Shown piece after piece: positions 16,287 through 23,503 of a DNA stretch of 31,432 nucleotides. This DNA comes from a virus. The notes under the pieces were generated by a model. The model was given only the letters and a program-made list of their open reading frames with translations. It did not search any database and was not told where the DNA came from. Position 1 is the stretch's first letter, and every line of letters begins with the position of its first letter. The translations under genes and the position numbers were made by a program. The stretch is from positions 1 through 31,432 of the IMG/VR virus record IMGVR_UViG_3300013131_000156; one strand, given 5' to 3'.

Positions 16287-19200
16287 ATGGCAGCATTAAC
16301 TTCACCTGGCGTATCAGTTACCATAATTGATCAAAGCCAATACGTATCTACACAAGCTGGTACAGTTCCTTTCGTTTTACTTGCTACTGGCCAGGATAAA
16401 GTAAATCCTAGCGGCACAGTTGCAGCAGGAACAACTATTGCTAATGCAGAAAAAATTATTACAGTTACTAGTCAACGTGACTTAGTAAACATGTTTGGTA
16501 GCCCATATTTTGAAACTGATGCTGCAGGTAATCCTGTAAATAACAGTCAGTTAAATGAATACGGTCTACTCGCAGCTTATTCAGCTTTAGGCGTAACAAA
16601 CACAATCTATGTACAACGTGCTAATGTAAACTTAACAGAGTTAGCAGGTACAAGCACTCGTCCAACAGGCACACCAACAGATGGCACATACTGGTTAGAC
16701 ACAGCAAGCACAAACTGGGGTGTATACTCATGGGATTGGGAAACTGGCTTTATTAGCGAACAAGGCAACCTGTCAGTTATCACCGATACTGACTATTTAA
16801 GTGCAGGTGTTCCACTAAGCTCGTTTGGCGCTATTGGCGACTACGCTGTAGTTGCTACAAGTTCGAGTAACCCAATATACTACAAAGGCTATGATAATAC
16901 ATGGGCATTAGTTGGTAGTGATGATTGGAAATCAGCAGTGCCTACTGCAACTGGCTCAGTATCAAGCCCAACATTAACAGCTGGTAGTAAATTAATCATT
17001 AACGGTAATACTATTACTGTTAGTGGCACTACAGTGAGCTCAGCAGTTAGCGCAATTAACGCTGCTTCACTAAACGGTGTAAGTGCTCGTGCAAATGCAA
17101 CTAACCAAATTGAACTTTTTGTAAATGGTTCTACAATCGTTTACAGCAACGCAGCAGGTAATGTTCGTGGCGTAATTGACACAGCAACAAGCACAGCAGA
17201 TACACTACAAATTACACGTGGTAACGTATTCTTAGGTGCAAACGTCGACTGTATGGCTAACCTAGGTTTATTATCATCTACCACTAGCTTTGCAACAATC
17301 TCAGGTAGCGGCAACACATATACATACAATGGTCCTACTATTGCTTATGCAAAATACACAAACCCACCAGCATGGCGCTCATCAGATGTAACGCCTCGTC
17401 CAAATGGTTCAATCTGGTTAAAAACAAGTGCTACAGGTACTGGTGCCAACTGGGCTGTTAAAGAATATGTAGCAAACACTGATTCATGGACACAACTAAG
17501 TGCTCCGTTGTATGCAAGTGATGCGGCTGCTATCTATGGCTTAGATCCAGTAGCGGGCGGCGCAGGCCTAGCGGCAGGTACACTATATGTTAAATATGAC
17601 ACATTAGGTACTAGCACATTATCATTTAAACCATATATTAAGAATGTGGCAGGCGTACTAACAATTACCGGTACTGTAGCAGGCGGTTCTGCTACTTACA
17701 CTGTTAATGATAGTTTCCGTTTAGATGTAAGTGTACCAGCGAGTGCTACATTATCTACAGCAACAGTTACACTAAGTGGTACAACAGCAACTTCTATGAT
17801 AGCTGATGTGTTAGCTGCAGGCTTACCTAATATCACTGCTGGTGTAAATGCAAGCGGACAGGTATATATCCGTCACAATGCGGGCGGCACTATCCAAATG
17901 ACACAAATCACTGGTACACCACTTAACACAGCTGGTTTGTTTGATGACAACCATGTGCAAGTAATTTCAGCAGGTACAATTTACCTAGCTAGCCCATTTA
18001 CTGCGCTAACATATAACTATGGTGCTGATGCTCCGTACAGTAACCCAGCTGAAAATACCCTATGGTATTACAGCGATGCAACCGAAGTGGACATTATGAT
18101 TCACGATGGTACTGGTTGGAAAGGCTACCAAAACGTTGCTAATGATTCACGTGGTTATGATTTAACTAACACAGACGCTAACGGTGTGATTGTTGCCGCA
18201 AGTCAACCAACAACACAAAGCGATGGCTCTAGCCAATTGGCAGCAGGTGATTTATGGTTAGATACTAGTGATCTAGCAAACTTCCCTGTACTATACCGTT
18301 ATAACGGTATATCATGGGATTTAATTGATAACCAAGATAACGTGAGTTCAGATGGCATCTTGTTTGCAGATGCACGTTGGTCAGCAACAGGTAACTTAAA
18401 TGTCATTACTGATACTATCCCAACTATTACTAGTTTGTTATCTAGCGATCACTTAGATCCAGACGCACCTGACTATCAATTGTACGCTCGTGGTACATTG
18501 TTATTCAATACACGTCGTTCAGGCTACAATGTTAAACGCTTTAAAGCTAACTATTTTACTGATGCAGAATTAGCAGTTGTGCATAGTACAGAAGCTGATG
18601 CATGGGTAAGTTATAGCGGTGAAGATCCTACAACAGGTGTTCCGTACTTCGGTTACAAAGCACAACGTAACACAGTGGTACAAGCTATGAAATCAGCAGT
18701 TGCTTCTAGCACAACATTACGTGAAGAACAAACGCAATTTAACCTAATTACAGCCCCTGGATATACAGAACTTATCCAAGACTTGATCACTTTAAACAAC
18801 GATCGTTTAAACACAGCGTTCATTATCGGTGACAGTCCATTGAACTTAGCATCAGATAGTACAACTATTGACAACTGGTCTAAGAACTCAGCACTTGCTG
18901 CTGACAACGGCGAACAAGGTTTAGTGAGCCATAGTGAGTACTTAGGTGTTTACTATCCAAGCGGGTTAGCAACAAATTTAGACGGTGAAAGCGTAGTTGT
19001 TCCGCCAAGCCATATGATGTTGCGTACAATGATTCGCAGTGATGCAGTTAGCTATCCATGGTTTGCTCCAGCTGGGGTACGTCGTGGTTTAATTGATAAC
19101 GTAAGTTCAATTGGTTATGTTGATACAAACAATGACAATACATACAAGAGCATTGGTGTAACAAATGGTCTACGTGATGTATTGTACTCAAACAACGTAA

Positions 19201-19598
19201 ATCCACTAACAGTATTACCAGGTGTAGGGTTAGTAGCATACGGTCAAAAAACACGTAGCGCACAGACTTCAGCAATGGATCGTATTAACGTAGCTCGTTT
19301 AGTGGTTTACCTACGTACAGTTCTAGCTAAAGTTGCTGCACCGTTTATATTTGAACCAAACGATACTATTACACGTAACCAAGTTAAAGCGGCATTTGAT
19401 GCTGTATTCAATGACTTAGTTGCTAAACGCGGTATCTATGACTTCTTGGTAGTTTGTGACACAACAAACAACACACCAGCACGTATTGATGCTAATGAGT
19501 TGTGGGTTGATATTGCTATACAACCAGTTAAAGCAATTGAGTTTATTTACATTCCAGTACGTTTACAAAACACTGGCGCAGCATTAACTATCCAGTAA
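16287..19598 (+). CDS. 18: gp18-like contractile tail sheath protein, enlarged
   Basis: The N terminus (LTSPGVSVTIIDQSQYV, then VPFVLLATGQ) and the C-terminal 380 residues are those of T4-type sheath proteins. The latter include RRGLIDNVSSIGYVD, DRINVARLVVYLRTVLAKVA and AIQPVKAIEFIYIPVRL. Sheath subunits polymerise round the tube and contract to drive it into the cell. At 1103 residues it is much longer than T4 gp18 (659). The surplus, roughly residues 130-700, carries at least four Trp-rich modules (WLDTASTNWGVYSWDW, WLKTSATGTGANW, LWYYSDATEV with HDGTGWKGY, LWLDTSDL with YRYNGISWDL) and a beta-rich SxxTAGSKLIINGNTITV segment. These probably decorate the tail surface. It starts its own late unit. 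Confidence 0.9.
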   Translation: MAALTSPGVSVTIIDQSQYVSTQAGTVPFVLLATGQDKVNPSGTVAAGTTIANAEKIITVTSQRDLVNMFGSPYFETDAAGNPVNNSQLNEYGLLAAYSALGVTNTIYVQRANVNLTELAGTSTRPTGTPTDGTYWLDTASTNWGVYSWDWETGFISEQGNLSVITDTDYLSAGVPLSSFGAIGDYAVVATSSSNPIYYKGYDNTWALVGSDDWKSAVPTATGSVSSPTLTAGSKLIINGNTITVSGTTVSSAVSAINAASLNGVSARANATNQIELFVNGSTIVYSNAAGNVRGVIDTATSTADTLQITRGNVFLGANVDCMANLGLLSSTTSFATISGSGNTYTYNGPTIAYAKYTNPPAWRSSDVTPRPNGSIWLKTSATGTGANWAVKEYVANTDSWTQLSAPLYASDAAAIYGLDPVAGGAGLAAGTLYVKYDTLGTSTLSFKPYIKNVAGVLTITGTVAGGSATYTVNDSFRLDVSVPASATLSTATVTLSGTTATSMIADVLAAGLPNITAGVNASGQVYIRHNAGGTIQMTQITGTPLNTAGLFDDNHVQVISAGTIYLASPFTALTYNYGADAPYSNPAENTLWYYSDATEVDIMIHDGTGWKGYQNVANDSRGYDLTNTDANGVIVAASQPTTQSDGSSQLAAGDLWLDTSDLANFPVLYRYNGISWDLIDNQDNVSSDGILFADARWSATGNLNVITDTIPTITSLLSSDHLDPDAPDYQLYARGTLLFNTRRSGYNVKRFKANYFTDAELAVVHSTEADAWVSYSGEDPTTGVPYFGYKAQRNTVVQAMKSAVASSTTLREEQTQFNLITAPGYTELIQDLITLNNDRLNTAFIIGDSPLNLASDSTTIDNWSKNSALAADNGEQGLVSHSEYLGVYYPSGLATNLDGESVVVPPSHMMLRTMIRSDAVSYPWFAPAGVRRGLIDNVSSIGYVDTNNDNTYKSIGVTNGLRDVLYSNNVNPLTVLPGVGLVAYGQKTRSAQTSAMDRINVARLVVYLRTVLAKVAAPFIFEPNDTITRNQVKAAFDAVFNDLVAKRGIYDFLVVCDTTNNTPARIDANELWVDIAIQPVKAIEFIYIPVRLQNTGAALTIQ

Positions 19599-19611
19599 TA
19601 TACGCAGATAA

Positions 19612-19632
19612 TGGGAGGGGTTACCCCTCCCA
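19612..19632 (+). other. Strong GC-rich hairpin after gp18
   Basis: TGGGAGGGG and CCCCTCCCA form a perfect 9-bp stem around a TTA loop, 14 bases after the sheath stop. No U-tract follows, so it is not a classical intrinsic terminator. It may protect the 3' end of the sheath transcript, attenuate read-through into gp19, or be a processing site. Confidence 0.7.
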
Positions 19633-19649
19633 AATCTGAGACAAAAAAT

Positions 19650-19669
19650 GGTAAATACTATAAAGTATT
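19650..19669 (+). promoter_or_regulatory. Possible degenerate late promoter and small hairpin for gp19
   Basis: GGTAAATA (19650-19657) keeps the TAAATA part of the late core but differs at the first two bases. AATACT and AGTATT (19654-19659 and 19664-19669) form a 6-bp stem with an ATAA loop. Here the core is in the left arm, not the loop. AAGGAAG at 19672-19678 is the gp19 ribosome site. Confidence 0.35.
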
Positions 19670-19683
19670 AAAAGGAAGAAAAG

Positions 19684-20301
19684 ATGGCAACATCATCATT
19701 AACAAATTTTACAGTGCCGTTATCAACTAACCAAAGTGCTAGTTCTCAAGGTCTGTTAATGCCAAAATTAAAGTTCCGTTTCCGCGTAACTTTTTTAAAC
19801 TTTGGCGTTACACAACCTACAACAGAGCTAACAAAACAGGTTATTGATTTTAAACGTCCTAGCGTAAGTTTTGAAAACATTACTATACCTATCTATAACA
19901 GTCAGGTATATCTAGCAGGTAAACCAACCTGGGCTGAAGTCACATGTAATTTACGTGACGACGCTACGGGTGAAGTTACTAAACGTGTTGGCGAACAGAT
20001 GCAGAAACAATTTGACTTTTTTGAACAAAGTTCTGCAAGTTCTGGTATCGACTACAAGTTTACTACAATTCTTGAAGTTCTTGATGGTGGTAATGGTGCT
20101 AATAACCCTAACATTTTAGAAACTTGGGAAATGTATGGTTGCTATCTAATGTCAGCAGACTACGGCGATAATAACTATAGCAGTAATGAGCCAATGACTG
20201 TTGGCCTAACTATCCGTTATGATAACGCATTACAAACACCAACGGGTGCTGGTATTGGTTCAACTATAACAAGAACATTAGGTACGGTTATCACTGGTTA
20301 A
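19684..20301 (+). CDS. 19: gp19-like tail tube protein
   Basis: The 205-residue product follows the sheath gene, as in T4. It has the tube-protein pattern. KLKFRFRVTFLNFG leads into a VIDFKRPSVSFENITIPIYNS strand-turn and YLAGKPTWAEVTCNLRDDATGEV. After a helix (QMQKQFDFFEQ) come LEVLDGG, then ETWEMYGCYLMSADYGDNNYSSNEPMTV. Hexameric rings of this protein stack to make the inner tube that carries DNA. It is somewhat longer than T4 gp19 (163), with a Ser/Thr-rich start and a Thr/Gly-rich tail. A strong terminator ends the unit 25 bases downstream. Confidence 0.85.
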   Translation: MATSSLTNFTVPLSTNQSASSQGLLMPKLKFRFRVTFLNFGVTQPTTELTKQVIDFKRPSVSFENITIPIYNSQVYLAGKPTWAEVTCNLRDDATGEVTKRVGEQMQKQFDFFEQSSASSGIDYKFTTILEVLDGGNGANNPNILETWEMYGCYLMSADYGDNNYSSNEPMTVGLTIRYDNALQTPTGAGIGSTITRTLGTVITG

Positions 20302-20326
20302 TCCAGACGAAAAATTTACAAATTAA

Positions 20327-20355
20327 GAGCCCGGTTAAAATCCGGGCTTCTTTTT
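20327..20355 (+). terminator. Rho-independent terminator after gp19
   Basis: AGCCCGG (20328-20334) and CCGGGCT (20342-20348) form a 7-bp GC-rich stem round a 7-nt loop. TTCTTTTT follows. It insulates gp19 from the next unit, whose late core begins four bases later. Confidence 0.9.
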
Positions 20356-20358
20356 GGC

Positions 20359-20375
20359 GATAAATAATATAAATG
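20359..20375 (+). promoter_or_regulatory. Tandem late promoter cores upstream of tube-fold gene
   Basis: GATAAATA (20359-20366) and TATAAATG (20368-20375) lie nine bases apart. The first predicts a start at about 20372, with a 13-nt leader including GGAATAA. The second predicts a start at about 20381, leaving only four leader bases before the ATG at 20385. No flanking inverted repeat is present. Confidence 0.6.
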
Positions 20376-20384
20376 GAATAACAT

Positions 20385-21383
20385 ATGGCACTTACTGATT
20401 TTTTAGGTGAATTAAGACAGTCAATAGCTCCGGATCAAAATATCCGCGACTTTCAACACGCCTCTCGCACCTTTATTGACAGTTTATACAGACTAAGTCC
20501 TAAACTAAGCACTCTATTCCATGTGTTTATTGATTTGAACGAAATAGTACAAACAGATCAAATTAGTCAAATTGAAATTGGCTTAATGGCTAAACAAATT
20601 CAATTACCTAGATTCAATGTACAGACTAAAACGCATAATTCTTACAACCGTAAGATGGTACAACAAGAACGTATTAATTACGATCCTGTTGGTATTACGT
20701 TCCACGACGATAGCGCAGATCAAGTGGTTAACTTCTGGAAAAACTATTATCAATATTATTATAGAGACAGTGACTATCTTGCTAATGAAGAAACCTATAG
20801 ATATGATAGTAAGTACCAGCAACGCCAGCAACAAGCCTGGGGATATAGCCCTGTAAAAAATGATGGTAATCAAAATTATATTAAAGCTATAAGAATTTAT
20901 AGCCTACATCAAAAGCGTTTTACATCTTATAATTTAATTAGACCTACTATAACAAGTTTTGCGCACGGGCAATTGGTCGCCGGTGATTATGCTCCCCTTG
21001 AACACACTATGCAAGTGCAATACGAAGCTATGTTATACGATAGCGGTCCGGTAAGTTCTGGAGTCGTACAAGGATTTGATGTTATACACTACGACAAGAC
21101 TCCTAGTCCGTTACGTAATGCTGGTGCTGCACTAGGTGGCATTGAAGGAGTAATTAAAGGTGTACAACATGGTGATCTTGGGGCAATAGTTCACGGTGGT
21201 ATTAACGTTTTTAATATTTTTACTGGTAGTGACGTGCAACTTAAGCAAGCACCGAGTATCGATTTAAGTAATATAGGAAACGGTATTTTACGAGGGCAAA
21301 ACCCATTTAGTAGTGTTTTTGCACCAACAAGTTCTACAGTGCAACAAGGAATAAGAAAGGCCATTGGGGGCTCTAGTGGCTAA
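20385..21383 (+). CDS. Tail-tube-fold structural protein, candidate gp48/gp54 type
   Basis: This 332-residue protein follows the tube gene and precedes gp4. Residues 45-130 follow the tube-fold outline. LFHVFIDLNEIVQ leads to an IGLMAKQIQLPRFNVQTKTH strand pair and NSYNRKMVQQERINYDPVGI. Then comes TFHDDSADQVVNFWKNYYQY, the helix that in tube paralogues follows the central sheet. The C-terminal 90 residues are Gly/Ala-rich and flexible (AGAALGGIEGVIKGVQHGDL), as in T4 gp54. T4 gp48 and gp54 cap the baseplate and start tube assembly. The gene may therefore encode a tube initiator, but which of the two is not decided by the sequence. Confidence 0.55.
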   Translation: MALTDFLGELRQSIAPDQNIRDFQHASRTFIDSLYRLSPKLSTLFHVFIDLNEIVQTDQISQIEIGLMAKQIQLPRFNVQTKTHNSYNRKMVQQERINYDPVGITFHDDSADQVVNFWKNYYQYYYRDSDYLANEETYRYDSKYQQRQQQAWGYSPVKNDGNQNYIKAIRIYSLHQKRFTSYNLIRPTITSFAHGQLVAGDYAPLEHTMQVQYEAMLYDSGPVSSGVVQGFDVIHYDKTPSPLRNAGAALGGIEGVIKGVQHGDLGAIVHGGINVFNIFTGSDVQLKQAPSIDLSNIGNGILRGQNPFSSVFAPTSSTVQQGIRKAIGGSSG

Positions 21384-21392
21384 GGAATAACT

Positions 21393-21911
21393 ATGGCAAT
21401 CAACGGAAACTTACCAGGGCAAACAGTAAATAGCCCTAGCACAACAAATTATTTTAATAACTTCTACGATCAAACTGTTACCACCAGTCCAATGATTAAT
21501 GATGCTGTGGTAGCGTATTTTCAAAATATCACAGGTGATTCAGAGACTGGGAAAAATCTAGCGGCCGCTATAATCTATACAGCATTACAACAAAATATAG
21601 ATCCTATGAGTGTTATTGATCAGTTGAATCTACTAAGCGCACGAAATAGAGCGTCTGAACCCGAATATCACCCTGGCACTACTAATCAGTATGCCCAAGA
21701 TACTAATACCTACAATAGTCAAACAGGTGAATGGGAGACCAGCGGAACAAATTACGCAAAACCAGGACCTAGCGCCGCATATAATCAACTTAACGAGTTA
21801 GATGCGTATCTAACAATGTTCCTTAACCTTAACCGTGTAAGCACGAGTCTATTGGGTATTAGTAATAGTCCTATAGTTAGCCCTTACGTTAAACGAACAA
21901 TTCTGGCATAA
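21393..21911 (+). CDS. Conserved structural-type protein of marine T4-like phages
   Basis: The ribosome site AAGGAA overlaps the previous stop codon. The 172-residue product has an N-terminal block (NYFNNFYDQTVTTSPMINDA, then VVAYFQNITGDSETGKNLAA and ALQQNIDPMSVIDQLNLL) and a C-terminal block (LNELDAYLTMFLNLNRVSTS, then LLGISNSP). Both are familiar from a small conserved protein of marine T4-like phages lying in baseplate/head-completion gene groups. Between the blocks, about residues 88-130, is a polar insertion with NTYNSQTGEWETSG that is not expected in the compact version. It ends in TAATG with gp4, so the two are probably translated together. Role unknown, probably structural. Confidence 0.6.
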   Translation: MAINGNLPGQTVNSPSTTNYFNNFYDQTVTTSPMINDAVVAYFQNITGDSETGKNLAAAIIYTALQQNIDPMSVIDQLNLLSARNRASEPEYHPGTTNQYAQDTNTYNSQTGEWETSGTNYAKPGPSAAYNQLNELDAYLTMFLNLNRVSTSLLGISNSPIVSPYVKRTILA

Positions 21912-22342
21912 TGGCTAAGTACGCTAACGGCAAATTTACAATTAAGAACGCAGAAAAATACATAGGTAAAAAAGTACCCACGTATCGGAGTTCTTGGGAA
22001 TTTGCTTTTATGAACTTTTGCGATAATAACCCAGCAGTAACACAGTGGGCTAGCGAAAGCATACAAATCCCTTACTTCAACCCAGTACTAGGTAAACAAA
22101 CAATCTATGTACCAGACTTTGTTATTATCTACCAAGATGTAAACAAAAGACAGCATGTAGAAGTAGTAGAAATTAAACCTTTATCTCAAGTAACTATGGA
22201 AACGGCTAAGTCAGTTAAAGACAAATATAGCGTAGCAATCAACATGGCTAAATGGGCCGCTGCAGATGCTTGGTGCAAGGCTAACAACATGCGTTTCCGT
22301 GTAGTAACAGAGCACGACATCTTTAAAAATCTCAAACGATAA
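21911..22342 (+). CDS. 4: gp4-like head completion protein (PD-(D/E)xK-type fold)
   Basis: The 143-residue product matches T4 gp4 in length and pattern. KYIGKKVPTYRSSWEFAFMN (16-35) is followed by WASESIQIPYFNPVLGKQ, YVPDF and VEVVEIKPLSQ, with a closing helix NMAKWAAADAWCKANNM and RVVTEHDIF. gp4 finishes filled heads before tail joining. The arrangement E30, P68-D69, E87-x-K89 is that of the TnsA/PD-(D/E)xK nuclease fold and all four key residues are kept, so end-trimming activity on packaged DNA is possible. The start overlaps the upstream stop (TAATG). Confidence 0.8.
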   Translation: MAKYANGKFTIKNAEKYIGKKVPTYRSSWEFAFMNFCDNNPAVTQWASESIQIPYFNPVLGKQTIYVPDFVIIYQDVNKRQHVEVVEIKPLSQVTMETAKSVKDKYSVAINMAKWAAADAWCKANNMRFRVVTEHDIFKNLKR

Positions 22343-22345
22343 AAA

Positions 22346-22365
22346 TAGTATTAAATACAATACTA
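22346..22365 (+). promoter_or_regulatory. Hairpin with degenerate late core at gp16 start
   Basis: TAGTATT (22346-22352) and AATACTA (22359-22365) form a 7-bp stem with a 6-nt loop. ATTAAATA (22350-22357) keeps TAAATA but misses two bases of the core. The predicted start (about 22363) is two bases before the gp16 ATG, whose A is in the stem. No Shine-Dalgarno sequence is visible for gp16. Confidence 0.4.
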
Positions 22366-22862
22366 TGACACAAAAACTATCCGAATTATTTAACTTGCCT
22401 CCTATTGAAGGTACTACTCCTGAGGAAGCAGAATTAACCATTGAAGAAAATCGTGAAATGATTGAAGCAGTAGACGATGCTATTGATAAGATTGATGCTG
22501 CATTGCCAATGGTGGGTGACCTAGACACCAGCGATAAAGAGTTAGATGAACTAAGTGATCTAGCCAAAGAAAAGTTTCAAGATTTAATTGATCTAGGAAT
22601 GAATGTAGAAGCTCGCTTTAGCGGGCACATCTTAGCCACAGCAGGCACACTGCTGGGCCATGCTATTACAGCTAAACAAGCCAAGCTAGATAAAAAGCTA
22701 CGTATGGTTGATCTACAACTTAAAAAGGCACGTTTAGACCTGCAAGTTGAGCAGGCAAATAAAAAATCAGATGGCGACAAGATAATTGACGCAGAAGACG
22801 GTCAGGGTGTAGTACTAGACCGTAACGAATTACTTAACCAATTACTTAACAAGAAAAGCTAG
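22365..22862 (+). CDS. 16: gp16-like terminase small subunit
   Basis: This 165-residue acidic, all-helical protein begins with an LSELFNLPPI segment. It has a long central helical hairpin (RFSGHILATAGTLLGHAITA flanked by DLAKEKFQDLIDLGMNVEA and KLDKKLRMVDLQLKKARLDL). The C-terminal tail is short and acidic. Length and layout match T4 gp16 (164), which forms rings that regulate the gp17 motor. Here it is not adjacent to gp17: about 4.5 kb with five other genes and a homing endonuclease lie between. The start lacks a ribosome site; translation may depend on coupling to gp4 (22-base gap) or on a nearly leaderless late transcript. Confidence 0.7.
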   Translation: MTQKLSELFNLPPIEGTTPEEAELTIEENREMIEAVDDAIDKIDAALPMVGDLDTSDKELDELSDLAKEKFQDLIDLGMNVEARFSGHILATAGTLLGHAITAKQAKLDKKLRMVDLQLKKARLDLQVEQANKKSDGDKIIDAEDGQGVVLDRNELLNQLLNKKS

Positions 22863-22883
22863 TGTTTTTGATAAATAACACTA
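22860..22883 (+). promoter_or_regulatory. Late promoter in inverted repeat after gp16
   Basis: TAGTGTT (22860-22866) pairs with AACACTA (22877-22883), a 7-bp stem with a 10-nt loop. The core GATAAATA is at 22870-22877. The expected start is 22883, giving an 18-nt leader with GGAT for the gene at 22901. The left arm begins with the gp16 stop codon TAG. Confidence 0.65.
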
Positions 22884-22900
22884 TATATGGATCTTAACTT

Positions 22901-23500
22901 ATGAAGAATTTTTTAGAATATCTAAGCGAAACTCAAAAGATTTATGAATTTCGTATTAAAGTAGCTAACTGCGATCCTGCAGATAAGCTAGACTATTTAA
23001 AAGCTGGTTTAGAAGGTTACCAAGTTGAAAGTTTAGGAGTAGCTAAACGTTTGCCTATTAAAGCGAATGACATTGACTTTCCAAGCATTCAAAACTGTGA
23101 AATCTTTTTACTGGATGCTAGCCTTAAATATCCAGTAAACGATGCACAGTTGCGTGGTATCGTTGCTGAACGTTTAGGTTGCAGTCAATCACAGGTTGTT
23201 GTTGTTCCTGCTGCCAACCCAGAAGAACAATGGCGCTGGAATCCAGACAATGGTGAAATTAAAGAGTTCAAACAAGGTGAAGATGTACTAACACAACCAC
23301 TTCCAGAAGCTACAGCTGAACAAAAGGCCGCAAGCAAGTTTTATTCAGAAGCAGGTACTATTCTAAAAGAGTTAAACAAACCAGCAGAGTTTGAGATTGC
23401 AGGTAAAGACACTACTGTTGGTGGTGCTAAAGACCCTGCATACGGTAAAACAACAAATGATGTAGCAGTTGGTACAAAAAGCCCAGTAAAAGGACAATAA
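22901..23500 (+). CDS. Putative internal head protein with capsid-targeting-like N terminus
   Basis: The 199-residue protein starts MKNFLEYLSE-T. This resembles the T4 capsid-targeting sequence MKTYQEFIAE-A, which is cut by the prohead protease after (L/I)-x-E. After it a compact alpha/beta domain (FRIKVANCDPADKLDYLKAG, then LPIKANDIDFPSIQNCEIFL, then RGIVAERLGCSQSQVVVVP) looks ferredoxin-like. The last 70 residues are polar and extended, ending in TTNDVAVGTKSPVKGQ. Similar proteins exist in marine T4-like phages without known role. Location between gp16 and gp17 and the N terminus suggest packaging in the prohead; this is inference. The next gene follows after three bases. Confidence 0.6.
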   Translation: MKNFLEYLSETQKIYEFRIKVANCDPADKLDYLKAGLEGYQVESLGVAKRLPIKANDIDFPSIQNCEIFLLDASLKYPVNDAQLRGIVAERLGCSQSQVVVVPAANPEEQWRWNPDNGEIKEFKQGEDVLTQPLPEATAEQKAASKFYSEAGTILKELNKPAEFEIAGKDTTVGGAKDPAYGKTTNDVAVGTKSPVKGQ

Positions 23501-23503
23501 GAA

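Noticed and set aside
20340-20390. Hairpin enclosing the late cores before the tube-fold gene
   Set aside because: Only the upstream terminator stem is present; no arms pair across the cores.
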